Shown: positions 7,033-14,499, counted from the first letter of the stretch. The stretch: 17,289 bases of DNA from an uncultured cyanobacterium (GCA_946221495.1 CAMIFA010000112.1:1-17289); one strand, 5' to 3'. A program made the numbers and translations. The notes: generated by a model from the letters alone, not told the origin.

Positions 7033-7713
7033 CTAATCTACTAAGTTAACGTCAAATACTTCAGCAAACTTTATTGCTACTTGCGATCGCACCTGCTCTA
7101 TACTAATTTCCGGAATCCATTGATTTAAACTGCCAACTGGCTTGTGAGCAATCCCACAAGGCACAATCTGCTCAAAACCTGTCAAATCGGGACATACATT
7201 TAAGGCGAAACCGTGCATAGTAATCCAACGGCTAACTTTAATGCCAATAGCAGCAACTTTTCGCCCTTCTAACCATACACCAGTTAAACCGGGTAAGCGA
7301 TCGCCTGGCAATCCATAAATCGCCAACACTCTGATTAAGACTTCTTCTAGTTGGCGTAGATACCAATGCAAGTCTTGACAATAATATCTTAAATTTAGAA
7401 TCGGATAGCCTACTAATTGACCAGGGCAATGGTATGTTACCTCACCGCCTCGCTCTACTCGCTGCACGTCAAAGGTAGTTTTGTCAAGGTCAAACTTCAG
7501 AAATTCTAGGCTGGCTCCTTGTCCTAGAGTATAAACAGGATTATGTTCTAGCAAGATTAAGACATCATCCAGACTAGGGTCTTTAATCCGGTGTTGCAAC
7601 AGCGATCGCTGCCATTCTAGAGCAGTTGCATATAATACTACAGATTGGTTGTGTAGCCAACAATTTCGTTTCTGGACTAAATCTTCCGAGGATGTCTGCT
7701 TACTCGCAATCAT
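7033..7713 (-). CDS. lipB: Octanoyl-[ACP]:protein N-octanoyltransferase LipB
   Basis: LipB transfers octanoyl groups from acyl carrier protein to lipoyl domains of enzymes such as pyruvate dehydrogenase and glycine cleavage H protein; LipA then inserts sulfur. From ATG 7713 the protein is 226 residues. Family motifs are LLEHNPVYTLGQGAS (about 54-68), RGGEVTYHCPGQLVGYPI (88-105, with the Cys variant typical of cyanobacteria), GRKVAAIGIKV with catalytic Lys152, HGFALNV, and the acyl-cysteine Cys186 in IVPCGI. An in-frame TTG at 7752 would add 13 residues; ATG 7713 is preferred since the extension is not family-like. No Shine-Dalgarno is seen at either start. No lipA is nearby. Function is secure. 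Confidence 0.95.
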   Translation of the reverse strand: MIASKQTSSEDLVQKRNCWLHNQSVVLYATALEWQRSLLQHRIKDPSLDDVLILLEHNPVYTLGQGASLEFLKFDLDKTTFDVQRVERGGEVTYHCPGQLVGYPILNLRYYCQDLHWYLRQLEEVLIRVLAIYGLPGDRLPGLTGVWLEGRKVAAIGIKVSRWITMHGFALNVCPDLTGFEQIVPCGIAHKPVGSLNQWIPEISIEQVRSQVAIKFAEVFDVNLVD

Positions 7714-8034
7714 ACTAAAAATCAAGTTTACTTTTTGCAAATTTTGGTTCAAGTTTTATCCTATGAGTCAAGAAATGTCACAAGATGCAAAGGTTTTTAA
7801 AGAGAATTCCAACGTCTTTATTTTACAGAATACAAAGTGTTAGGGTGGTAGAACCTCAAATTATCAGAGAGGCAGCTTTTTCTAAATTAATTACACACTT
7901 GCAACTTTGCAGGTTAACTATGAAAATACTAGATTTGCCTAATTGTGAAAGTAAATAATCAAAGTAATCATCAGCATACCTGCATTTCTAGATACCTTCT
8001 AAATAAATACTTTCACTTAGAAATCCAAAATCTA

Positions 8035-8064
8035 TTCAATTTTAACAGTAATGTTAGGTATAAT
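8035..8064 (+). promoter_or_regulatory. Candidate hpf/lrtA promoter
   Basis: A perfect TATAAT at 8059-8064 is preceded by TTCAAT at 8035-8040 with an 18-base spacer. Transcription would start near 8071 and give a leader of about 220 bases before the hpf start codon. Long leaders are known for cyanobacterial lrtA, which agrees with this placement, but the -35 is poor. Confidence 0.4.
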
Positions 8065-8164
8065 TAAGAAGTTATGAGTGGTAAAAATTGCAACAAATTT
8101 ATTTTTTGATCACTAAACTAATCACAACGCCAACTTTTTGAAAAGTCAAGCTAAACTACAAATA

Positions 8165-8260
8165 CACTTAAAAAAGTGAGCGATGCGTGAGCTTAATAAT
8201 CAATCAATAATTGTTGTTGAGACGGCAATTTAGCCCACGTCTGTAGCACCTGAAACAGGT
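8165..8260 (+). promoter_or_regulatory. Structured 5' leader of hpf/lrtA with three hairpins
   Basis: Three hairpins can be drawn just upstream of hpf: CACTT-AAAA-AAGTG (8165-8178), AGACG...CGTCT (8220-8242) with a possible inner GGC/GCC pairing, and ACCTG-AAA-CAGGT (8248-8260). The last ends 30 bases before the start codon. In other cyanobacteria the lrtA leader is known to influence transcript stability in light and dark; whether these stems do so here is inference. Confidence 0.4.
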
Positions 8261-8290
8261 TTGAACGATAGTCCTGCGGGAGAATTGAAT

Positions 8291-8929
8291 ATGAAGCTTG
8301 TTATCCACGGCAAAAATATTGAGATCACTGATGCAATTCGTGAGTATGTGCATCAAAAGATTGAAAAAGCGGTAAATCACTTTCAGAACTTGACAACTGA
8401 AGTAGACGTGCATTTGTCAGTAGCACGAAATCCCAGGATAAATACTAAGCAAGCGGCTGAAGTAACAATTTACGCTAACGGAAGTGTAATCCGTGCCGAG
8501 GAGAGTAGCGAAAGTTTATATGCCAGCATAGATTTGGTAGCTGATAAAATTGCGCGTCAGTTACGCAAGTATAAAGAAAAACGTCAAGATCAGAAAACTC
8601 ATACTCAGCCCAAGCTGAGTGTGCAAGTAGGCGAACCAGTAGTACAGGATTTAATTGGCGATCGCACCCCAGAACTACCAAGCGAAGTTGTCCGTACCAA
8701 ATACTTCGCTATGCCACCAATGACACTTACCGAAGCTTTGGAACAGCTGCAACTAGTGGATCATGACTTTTATATGTTCCGCAATGCTGAAACCGGGGAA
8801 ATTAATGTAATTTATGAGCGCAATCACGGCGGCTTTGGGGTAATTCAACCCCGCAATGCTAATGGAAATCAAAACGGCAAAGCGCATACAACAAGTGAGC
8901 AACAGAAGTCGCACTCAACCAAGGCATAA
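8291..8929 (+). CDS. hpf: Long-form ribosome hibernation promoting factor (HPF/LrtA)
   Basis: Long HPF binds the 30S decoding region and joins two 70S ribosomes into inactive 100S dimers during darkness or starvation; in cyanobacteria the gene is called lrtA (light-repressed transcript). The 212-residue product has the N-terminal S30AE/RaiA fold (MKLVIHGKNIEITDAIREYV to about residue 100, with basic KIARQLRKYKEKRQ) and a linker. The C-terminal dimerisation domain (about 134-188) reads VVRTKYFAMPPMTLTEALEQ...HDFYMFRNAETG. The frame is open to 8261, but ATG 8291 is chosen: GGGAG at 8278-8282 lies 8 bases upstream and the family starts MKLVIHGKN. The tail after residue 188 is Asn/Gln/Lys-rich and disordered. 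A long structured leader precedes it. Confidence is high. Confidence 0.95.
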   Translation: MKLVIHGKNIEITDAIREYVHQKIEKAVNHFQNLTTEVDVHLSVARNPRINTKQAAEVTIYANGSVIRAEESSESLYASIDLVADKIARQLRKYKEKRQDQKTHTQPKLSVQVGEPVVQDLIGDRTPELPSEVVRTKYFAMPPMTLTEALEQLQLVDHDFYMFRNAETGEINVIYERNHGGFGVIQPRNANGNQNGKAHTTSEQQKSHSTKA

Positions 8930-8996
8930 AGTAAGTAAAGATGGGGAGCAGGGGAAATAAAAGCAGTTACAGAAGATTGTTATAGTTTTCCCTAAT

Positions 8997-9020
8997 CCCC
9001 TAGTCCCCTAGTCCCCTTGT
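8997..9020. repeat. Three tandem CCCCTAGT-type units
   Basis: Three 8-base units (CCCCTAGT, CCCCTAGT, CCCCTTGT) lie between the convergent hpf and peroxiredoxin genes. Preceding GGGGAGCAGGGGAAA (8943-8957) is roughly complementary to TTTTCCCTAATCCCC (8986-9000), so the interval could fold into a long GC stem and separate the two transcripts. Confidence 0.6.
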
Positions 9021-9026
9021 CCTCTT

Positions 9027-9485
9027 TCAGCCTCTAGTCTCTAACTGTTGGATAATTTTCAGCGACTCCTCAATGTGTCCTTTAAAATTGAACTGAGAAT
9101 TAAAAATATTCTGCACAACTCCTTGGCGATCAATTACATAAGTGACACGCCCTGGAAATAACCCAAAGGTTGCAGGTACGCCGTATAGCTTCCTTACCTT
9201 GTTGTCAGTATCACTCAACAAAGTAAACGGTAGCTTGTACTTAGCAGCAAAGCCCCTATGTGATTCTGGTGAATCGGCGCTAATGCCGATGACTTCTGCA
9301 CCAGCTGATTTAAAAACTTCATATTGATCTCGAAAAGCACAAGATTCTGTCGTACATCCGGGTGTGTCGTCTTTCGGGTAGAAATATAAAACTACGTATT
9401 TCCCAGAAAAATCTTTGAGGCTAATTGCACTCCTTTGAGAAGCAAGAGTGAAATCTGGGGCGGTATCTCCAACTTTAACTGTCAT
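9027..9485 (-). CDS. Peroxiredoxin, PrxQ/BCP type
   Basis: This 152-residue thiol peroxidase reduces hydrogen peroxide and organic hydroperoxides, and is recycled by thioredoxin. It starts MTVKVGDTAPDFTL and carries YFYPKDDTPGCTTESCAFRD, with peroxidatic Cys44 and resolving Cys49 five residues later, the atypical 2-Cys PrxQ layout. VIGISADSPESHRGFAAKYKL and the Arg region near VPATFGLFPGRVTYVID complete the family pattern. There is no signal peptide, so it is probably cytoplasmic or stroma-like, although some cyanobacterial PrxQ proteins associate with thylakoids. ATG 9485 fits family length. It stands alone, convergent with hpf. Confidence 0.95.
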   Translation of the reverse strand: MTVKVGDTAPDFTLASQRSAISLKDFSGKYVVLYFYPKDDTPGCTTESCAFRDQYEVFKSAGAEVIGISADSPESHRGFAAKYKLPFTLLSDTDNKVRKLYGVPATFGLFPGRVTYVIDRQGVVQNIFNSQFNFKGHIEESLKIIQQLETRG

Positions 9486-9849
9486 AGGATCTAGTGCTAC
9501 AAATAAAAATTAGTAAATCATTAACTTTTGTATCTTACCTTGAGCTAAAAGAGTATAGCTAGTCAAAAGTAATTGCTCTGAGTTGAAATTGCCGTGCAGT
9601 AACTTAATTTGAGTTGGGAACTGCTTAGTTTACTCCCCAACTCCATATTAAAGCTAGGAGTAAAAGCGTTAGTATGCTCGTAAGTGGTTTTAGAGTGCCG
9701 AAAGCAAATAGGAAACAGTATAAATTCAAAAAAAGAAGTAAAACGCCTAATCTGGGCTGACCTAGTGACTAACTGTTAAACTTACGCTAAAAAAGATAAA
9801 ATAGCACTTCTTGCCCAGCAGGTATCTGTATTCCTTGGTGGAGATGTTT
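9486..9849. other. Divergent spacer between peroxiredoxin and TPR genes
   Basis: The spacer holds the promoters of two divergent genes. GAGTTGGG (9611-9618) and CCCAACTC (9636-9643) form an 8-bp stem with a 17-base loop. TATAAA at 9719-9724 and TAAAAT at 9797-9802 are possible -10 boxes for the TPR gene, neither with a clear -35. No coding frame is supported. Confidence 0.5.
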
Positions 9850-10452
9850 ATGAAAAAACCTCACATAGCAGGGGTTAGTGTTGCGGTTACTGCACTATGT
9901 ATCCTGACTGGATTAGCTCAACCGAGTCTCTCGCTTGAATCGCCTTTGTTGGTGCAGCAGTCGGCGCGGAGAAATTTCGGACAGGCAGAAGCTTTTAATA
10001 ACCGGGGAGTTGAGCTAGCCCAAGAAGGAAAAATCACCCAGGCGATCGCCGCTTTCACGCAAGCGATCAAAATTTATCCTAAGTTTGAGAATGCCCACAA
10101 TAATTTAGGGCTTGCCCTTGGTAGTCAAAATAAGTTCTCTGAGGCAGCTACCGCCTTTAAGCGAGCTTTAGCAATCAATCCCCAGAATTTTGAAACTTAC
10201 AACAATTTAGGGATTGCCCTTGGTAGCCAAGGAAAATTTACAGAAGCAGTTGCAGTATTCAATCGGGCAATTCAAATTAATCCTAACGCGCCAATTTCCC
10301 ACCAAAACTTGGGAGTTGCTTTCTGGAGTCAAGGAAAGTTACCAGAAGCAGTTGCTTCTCTGCAAAAAGCCAAAGAGTTATATTCAGCCCAAAAAAATAC
10401 TGGCGGCGTTCAGCAAGTAGAGCAAGTTTTGCAGGAGATTAAAACTCCTTAA
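9850..10452 (+). CDS. Secreted tetratricopeptide-repeat protein
   Basis: This 200-residue TPR protein has a signal peptide: MKKPHIAG, then a hydrophobic core to about residue 25, with probable cleavage near AQPSLSLES, so it is periplasmic or lumenal. From about residue 46 three or four TPR units follow, each of 34 residues with the NNLGIALGSQGKFTEA pattern and ending in AIQINPN- or ALAINPQ-type helices. Repeats two and three are nearly alike at the DNA level (around 10105-10130 and 10205-10230), suggesting recent duplication. ATG 9850 is chosen over the in-frame TTG 9811 and ATG 9844 because GGAG (9840-9843) lies 6 bases upstream and the signal peptide then starts properly. It is convergent with the metal permease gene, and its partner is unknown. 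Confidence 0.85.
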   Translation: MKKPHIAGVSVAVTALCILTGLAQPSLSLESPLLVQQSARRNFGQAEAFNNRGVELAQEGKITQAIAAFTQAIKIYPKFENAHNNLGLALGSQNKFSEAATAFKRALAINPQNFETYNNLGIALGSQGKFTEAVAVFNRAIQINPNAPISHQNLGVAFWSQGKLPEAVASLQKAKELYSAQKNTGGVQQVEQVLQEIKTP

Positions 10453-10498
10453 ATTGCTAAAGTGGCTGTGCATAGAAGTCGCTTTGCAGTTGTTCGTC

Positions 10499-11395
10499 TT
10501 AGGAACGCGATCGCATTAAATTTTTCAGCTCTCGCCACAACGGGAAGCCAAGAGAATTAGACTGGGGATAAGTCAGAATTCCTTGACTGGGGCTAAGTAG
10601 TAACGCCAAAGTAAAAAAGCCGGAAGCTACTAAGACAATTGCAGCACCTGAAGGTAAATTGAAAAAGTAGCTAATATACATACCGCTAATACTAGCTAAT
10701 ACGCCAATTCCTGCCCCTAAAATCATCATTTGATTTAGTCGCTTTACTAGCAAATACGCTGTTGCTCCGGGGGTAATAAGTAAAGCTAAAACTAGAATTA
10801 CACCCACTGCCTTTAGACTAGCAACAATTGTGAGGGCAATTAGCACCATTAACCCAAAATTAAGCAGATTCACGGGTAATCCCGCCGCTTGAGCGCCTAA
10901 TGGATCAAAGGTGTAGAAAAGCAATTCTTTATACAACAGCACAACGACGGTGACAACAACAGCAGAGATAATTGCTGTATTTCGGACTTCTTCGAGGGTG
11001 ACACCTAAAATATTGCCAAATAAAAAGTGGTTGAGGTCAATTTTGTTGTCTTTTTGAATAATTGTAATTAAGGTAATGCCCAAGGCAAAAAAGGCAGAAA
11101 AAACAATGCCCATTGCCGCATCTTCTTTAATTGGCGATCGCGTCCGAATTAGCGTAATTACAACTGTACTGAGAACGCCAGCAATAAATGCACCAACAAA
11201 AATATCAGCCCCAATAATAAAGGCGATCGCAAGTCCCGGTAATACAGAATGACTAATAGCATCTCCTAGTAAAGCTAATCGCTGTACCATCAGATAGCTA
11301 CCCACGATCGCACAGATAATTCCTACTAAAATGGCAATAAAAAGCGATCTTTGCATAAAACCATATTGCAACGGTTCAATCAAAGCTGACAGCAT
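10499..11395 (-). CDS. Manganese/zinc-type ABC transporter permease (ABC-3 family)
   Basis: This 298-residue integral membrane subunit belongs to the ZnuB/MntB/PsaC family of metal-ion ABC importers, with eight or nine hydrophobic helices. Diagnostic segments are ALLGDAISHSVLPGLAIAF (about residues 40-58), the EAA-like loop around DPLGAQAAGLPVNLL, and KAVGVILVLALLITPGATAY (about 196-215). ATG 11395 shares one base with the ATPase stop (TGATG), so the two genes were translated as a pair; a TTG one codon earlier is also possible. The frame is intact and full length, yet its ATPase partner and substrate-binding protein are both broken and their shared promoter region is missing. It is therefore probably silent or orphaned. 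Mn is favoured over Zn because the binding protein lacks a His-rich loop. Confidence 0.92.
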   Translation of the reverse strand: MLSALIEPLQYGFMQRSLFIAILVGIICAIVGSYLMVQRLALLGDAISHSVLPGLAIAFIIGADIFVGAFIAGVLSTVVITLIRTRSPIKEDAAMGIVFSAFFALGITLITIIQKDNKIDLNHFLFGNILGVTLEEVRNTAIISAVVVTVVVLLYKELLFYTFDPLGAQAAGLPVNLLNFGLMVLIALTIVASLKAVGVILVLALLITPGATAYLLVKRLNQMMILGAGIGVLASISGMYISYFFNLPSGAAIVLVASGFFTLALLLSPSQGILTYPQSNSLGFPLWRELKNLMRSRS

Positions 11396-12051
11396 CAAGC
11401 AGCTTCTCCCTCAAAGAAGACTACCTCTACCTGTCCTCGATAAGCGCGATTCATGTTTTCTGGCTTTAATACCGAAGTCTGAGTACCACTAGCAATTAAC
11501 TGAGTATTGAGTAAAATCAAGTCTTTAAAGTGGGTAATCGCTTCGCCTAGATCGTGATTAACAACTAAGACAATTTTGCCAGCGTCTGCTAGTTCGTGAA
11601 AGATATCAAAAATTACGGCTTCGGTTTTTCTGTCAATCCCAGCTAGAGGTTCATCAAAGCAGAAAATTTCGCCTTCCTCGGCTAAAGCACGCGCGATGAA
11701 TACCCGTTGTTGCTGTCCTCCCGACAATTGCCCGATCGAGCGATCGCGGTACTCACTCATTCCCACCCGTTCTAGTGCAGCCGCCGCCATTTGCTTACTA
11801 ACACTAGAAAAACGGCGAAACCAACCCGCTTTTCTGACTCTTCCCATCAGCACTACATCCCACACCGTTGCTGGGTAACTCCAGTCAATTTGCGATCGCT
11901 GCGGCACATAGGCAACTTTATCTAGCTGGTTCATCAACGGTTTGCCTTTATATAAGACAATGCCGTTATTGATCGGGGTAAGTCCTAGCATTGCTTTCAT
12001 TAACGTGCTTTTGCCAGCACCATTAGGACCAATAATCCCCGTTATCCCACC
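11395..12051 (-). pseudogene. 5'-truncated metal ABC transporter ATPase
   Basis: This is the ATPase of the same metal importer, with its beginning missing. Reading from the break, the frame opens GGITGIIGPNGAGKSTL, a complete Walker A loop, followed by VAYVPQRSQIDW (Q-loop), LSGGQQQRVFIARAL (ABC signature), IFCFDEPLAGID (Walker B and D-loop) and VVNHD (H-loop). The first available start codon, ATG 12000, lies just after the Walker A lysine-serine-threonine, so any product from it cannot bind ATP normally. Upstream, the frame meets TAG (12052-12054) exactly where homology ends. About 35-40 N-terminal residues are absent compared with the usual roughly 240-residue subunit. The 3' end is intact and overlaps the permease start. 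The lesion is a deletion shared with the divergent binding-protein gene. Confidence 0.85.
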
Positions 12052-12958
12052 CTAAGTGCGTGTAGCGCGGCAGACAGTGGCGCTAATTCCGAGGCAGATG
12101 CTAAACCAAACGTAGTTTCAACCAGTACGGTAATTAATGACTGGGCGGCACAAGTAGGCAAAGATGAAATTGAGTTAACGGGAATTTTGCAGCCAGGAGC
12201 AGATCCGCACGTATACGAACCAGTACCAAAAGATTCTATTGCTTTTGAGCAAGCAGACTTAATTTTGTATAACGGCTACAACCTAGAACCAGGGTTAATT
12301 AAATTAATGAACGCTGCAGGCATCAAAGCGCGGAAAGTGCCTGTGGGGGAAGTAGTGCAACCTTTGCAGTTGAATAAAGCCGGGGAAACAGTGCCAGATC
12401 CGCACGTTTGGGGGGATGTGAAAAATGCGATCGCGATGGTGAATGCCATTAGAGATGCGTTAATTGAATTATCGCCAGAAGACAGAGAAGAATTTACCCA
12501 AAATGCAGCTAAATTTAATGCTCAACTGCAACAACTAGATGCTTGGACTGCCAAACAAATTCAAACTATCCCAGCAGATAAGCGGAAATTGGTAACTACA
12601 CACGATGCTTTTCAATACTATGCTAACGCCTACGGATTAGACGTTTTCGGTACTTTAATTGGTATTAGCACCGAAGAACAACCAAGCGCTCAAACAGTGA
12701 AAAAACTATCGGATGCAATTAAATCAACTGGCGTTCCGGCAATTTTTGCAGAAACTACAATTAATCCGGCACTAATTAAAACAGTTGCTGGGGAATCAGG
12801 GGCAAAATTAGCTCCAACGTCGCTCTATTCAGATTCAATCGGCGCACCTGGTAGTGACGGAGATTCGTATATTCAAAATGGTGGTTTCTAATACGCGCAC
12901 AATTGTTCAAGCACTAGGGGGAAAGTATACAACACCATTTCAAGCGTCTGGTACTTGA
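12052..12958 (+). pseudogene. Metal-binding lipoprotein of the ABC importer, 5'-truncated and frameshifted
   Basis: This is the remnant of a cluster A-I substrate-binding protein (MntC/PsaA/ZnuA group). Homology begins exactly at the lipobox Leu-Ser-Ala-Cys (12052-12063) and runs on as mature protein: VVSTSTVINDWAAQVG, metal ligand His in PGADPHVYEP, second His in DPHVWGD, Glu in IFAETTINPA and Asp in SLYSDSIGAPG. The signal peptide and start codon are gone, and no start lies before TTG 12187, which would miss the lipobox and first strand. Near the 3' end one extra A in the run at 12875-12878 shifts the frame to an early stop (12889-12891). Removing it restores MVVSNTRTIVQALGGKYTTP and a stop at 12956-12958. 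There is no long His-rich loop, which favours Mn or Fe over Zn. It is non-functional unless the sequence is misassembled. Confidence 0.85.
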
Positions 12959-12967
12959 TAGCTAAAG

Positions 12968-13531
12968 CTAGCGCTCCTCACGCTCAAGCTTGCGGTTAAC
13001 TAACCGGACTTGATTTTGCTTAACTACTACTGGTAGCAGTGCTAGGGGACGTTTAGCAGGACCACGAACTACCCGCCCTTGGGAATCAAATTGAGAACCG
13101 TGACAAGGGCAATTAAACTTATTAATTTGGGCATCCCATTGGACTGTACATCCGAAATGAGTACAGATAGAACTAATGGCATATTGCTCGATTTCAGGTT
13201 TCTCGTTGATCACAAGATAAGTCACTTTTGGGCGAGTCAATCCCCTGACAGGAATTCGATCACCTGGCTTTACCCTAGCTAGCAGTTGATCAGCTTGAAT
13301 GAGTTGTTCAGTTTCGTCTGTTGCGCTTACGCCTGGTAAATAATTCTCACAGCGTGAATTTGCTGGATACAAAAAGCAGAAGTTTTCTAAATCTTCCTGG
13401 CTTTGGCTGCGTTGGGGAAATAGGTAGCCGATGCCAATTGAGGCGATCGCACTACCAGCCATATACTTGAGAAAATTCCGGCGTTTTTTCAGGCTAGTCC
13501 AGCTTTTGTGCTGATTCAAATTCTCAGACAT
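12968..13531 (-). CDS. Tat-type Rieske [2Fe-2S] protein
   Basis: This 187-residue membrane-anchored Rieske protein resembles the PetC subunit of cytochrome b6f or a bc1 Rieske subunit. The N-terminus holds a twin-arginine motif (KRRNFLK, Arg17-Arg18) and one hydrophobic helix (about 23-38), so the domain should face the lumen or periplasm. Cluster ligands are in CTHFGC (Cys123, His125) and CPCHGS (Cys141, His144), with the usual disulfide pair Cys128/Cys143. It differs from standard PetC in a segment just after the helix, ENFCFLYPANSRCENYLPG (Cys52, Cys61), and in the C-terminus. ATG 13531 gives PetC-like length; ATG 13546 and GTG 13591 are in-frame alternatives. No petA lies beside it, so it is probably an alternative Rieske rather than the main b6f subunit, and its partner is unknown. 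Confidence 0.88.
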   Translation of the reverse strand: MSENLNQHKSWTSLKKRRNFLKYMAGSAIASIGIGYLFPQRSQSQEDLENFCFLYPANSRCENYLPGVSATDETEQLIQADQLLARVKPGDRIPVRGLTRPKVTYLVINEKPEIEQYAISSICTHFGCTVQWDAQINKFNCPCHGSQFDSQGRVVRGPAKRPLALLPVVVKQNQVRLVNRKLEREER

Positions 13532-13589
13532 AATTAATTTTTGCATAAAATCGTTAACTCTCTGCTCCCAGTGAGAAGTAGGGAGACTC

Positions 13590-13604
13590 ACTATTATTAA
13601 TAGT
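13590..13604. promoter_or_regulatory. AT-rich palindrome in the Rieske/Uma2 divergent spacer
   Basis: ACTATTA-T-TAATAGT is a perfect 7-bp inverted repeat in the 114-bp spacer between two divergent genes. It could be an operator, but such AT-rich palindromes also arise by chance. A TAAAAT at 13618-13623 may be the Uma2 -10 box. Confidence 0.25.
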
Positions 13605-13645
13605 AATAAGTAACACTTAAAATCAGCGTTAGAAGGTTCAAGTTG

Positions 13646-14323
13646 ATGCTAGGTAATACCACTATAAAAGTACCTCCTTTAGAGAGTGGCGATCGCCTCA
13701 CTCGTCCAGAATTTGAGCGTCGCTATCAAGCAATGCCACATCTTAAAAAAGCTGAATTAATAGAAGGAGTGGTGTACGTGGCATCTCCTGTACGGATGGC
13801 GAATCATAGCAGACTCCATGCTCAAATTGTAGGTTGGCTAATGGTCTACAGTGCAGCAACGCCTGGAGTAGATTTGGCAGACAACGCCACTGTACGCTTA
13901 GATATTGATAACGAACCACAACCGGATGCCTTGTTGCGACTAGAGCCAGAAGTCGGCGGTAACTCTCGGATTAGCGAAGATGACTATGTTGAAGGCGCAC
14001 TAGAACTTATTACCGAAATTGCTACTAGTAGCGCCTCTTATGACCTCAATGACAAGCTAAATGCCTATCGTCGTAACGGTGTACAAGAGTATATTGTCTG
14101 GCAGATTTATGAGAATAATCTGGATTGGTTCAGCCTCAAAGAAGGCAACTACGTTAATCTTCAGCCAGATGCCACAGGTGTAATTCGTAGCCACCTTTTC
14201 CCTGGCTTATGGCTATCAGTCACCGCTTTACTAGAAGGTAACTTAGCTGAGGTTTTGGCTGTATTGCAACAAGGATTACAGTCAACACATCAGGCTTTTG
14301 TAGAACGTCTGAGCAGTCAGTAA
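13646..14323 (+). CDS. Uma2 family (DUF820) PD-(D/E)XK nuclease-like protein
   Basis: This 225-residue member of the Uma2/DUF820 family, hugely expanded in cyanobacteria, has a restriction-endonuclease-like fold. The expected order of motifs is present: KAELIEGVVYVASP (about 35-48), the catalytic acidic site in EPQPDALLRL (about 91-100), then ELITEIATSSASYDLNDKL with Glu and Lys at family positions (about 116-134), and the ending YIVWQIYENNLDWFSL. ATG 13646 is chosen, with AGAAGG at 13631-13636 nine bases before it; TTG 13643 is the alternative. There is no signal peptide. The biological role is not established; nuclease activity and links to mobile DNA are inferred from the fold. It is divergent from the Rieske gene and 176 bp upstream of a GmrSD-like gene. 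Confidence 0.88.
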   Translation: MLGNTTIKVPPLESGDRLTRPEFERRYQAMPHLKKAELIEGVVYVASPVRMANHSRLHAQIVGWLMVYSAATPGVDLADNATVRLDIDNEPQPDALLRLEPEVGGNSRISEDDYVEGALELITEIATSSASYDLNDKLNAYRRNGVQEYIVWQIYENNLDWFSLKEGNYVNLQPDATGVIRSHLFPGLWLSVTALLEGNLAEVLAVLQQGLQSTHQAFVERLSSQ

Positions 14324-14499
14324 TAGCTTAATGGTTGTTTAGAAATTAGGGTGAGCTTAGTAGAGCGATCGCTTTCAATAGATGTGAGATTTACGAGTTT
14401 GGTTGGGCATTCTAACTATAGTGGTTGTGCGTAATTATTAACTACGTCAGCCTAAGACTTAACCTAATAGCGATCGCACCAAGATTGTGCCTGGCAACC

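Larger units (their letters stand above)
7714..8290. other. Long non-coding interval between lipB and hpf
   Basis: This is the longest stretch without a recognised gene. It should hold the lipB promoter at its left end and the hpf promoter and leader at its right. It contains a 9-bp inverted repeat, GTGAAAGTA (7945-7953) and TACTTTCAC (8008-8016), and a 12-codon open frame (7920-7958) behind a weak AGG. AT content is high and no convincing longer coding frame was found. Confidence 0.6.

Noticed and set aside
7649..7843. 64-codon + strand frame antisense to the lipB start
   Set aside because: It overlaps lipB on the other strand, has no Shine-Dalgarno and low-complexity Phe/Lys content.
8048..8061. 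NtcA-like GTA-N8-TAT near the hpf promoter
   Set aside because: The right half-site is off consensus and it overlaps the -10 box instead of lying about 40 bases upstream of the start.
11395..12000. Treating the 201-codon frame as an intact ATPase
   Set aside because: The Walker A loop is encoded upstream of its only start codon, so the frame is a truncated remnant.
12187..12891. Treating the 234-codon frame as an intact binding protein
   Set aside because: The frame carries homologous sequence well before its TTG and after its stop; it lacks lipobox, signal peptide and true C-terminus.
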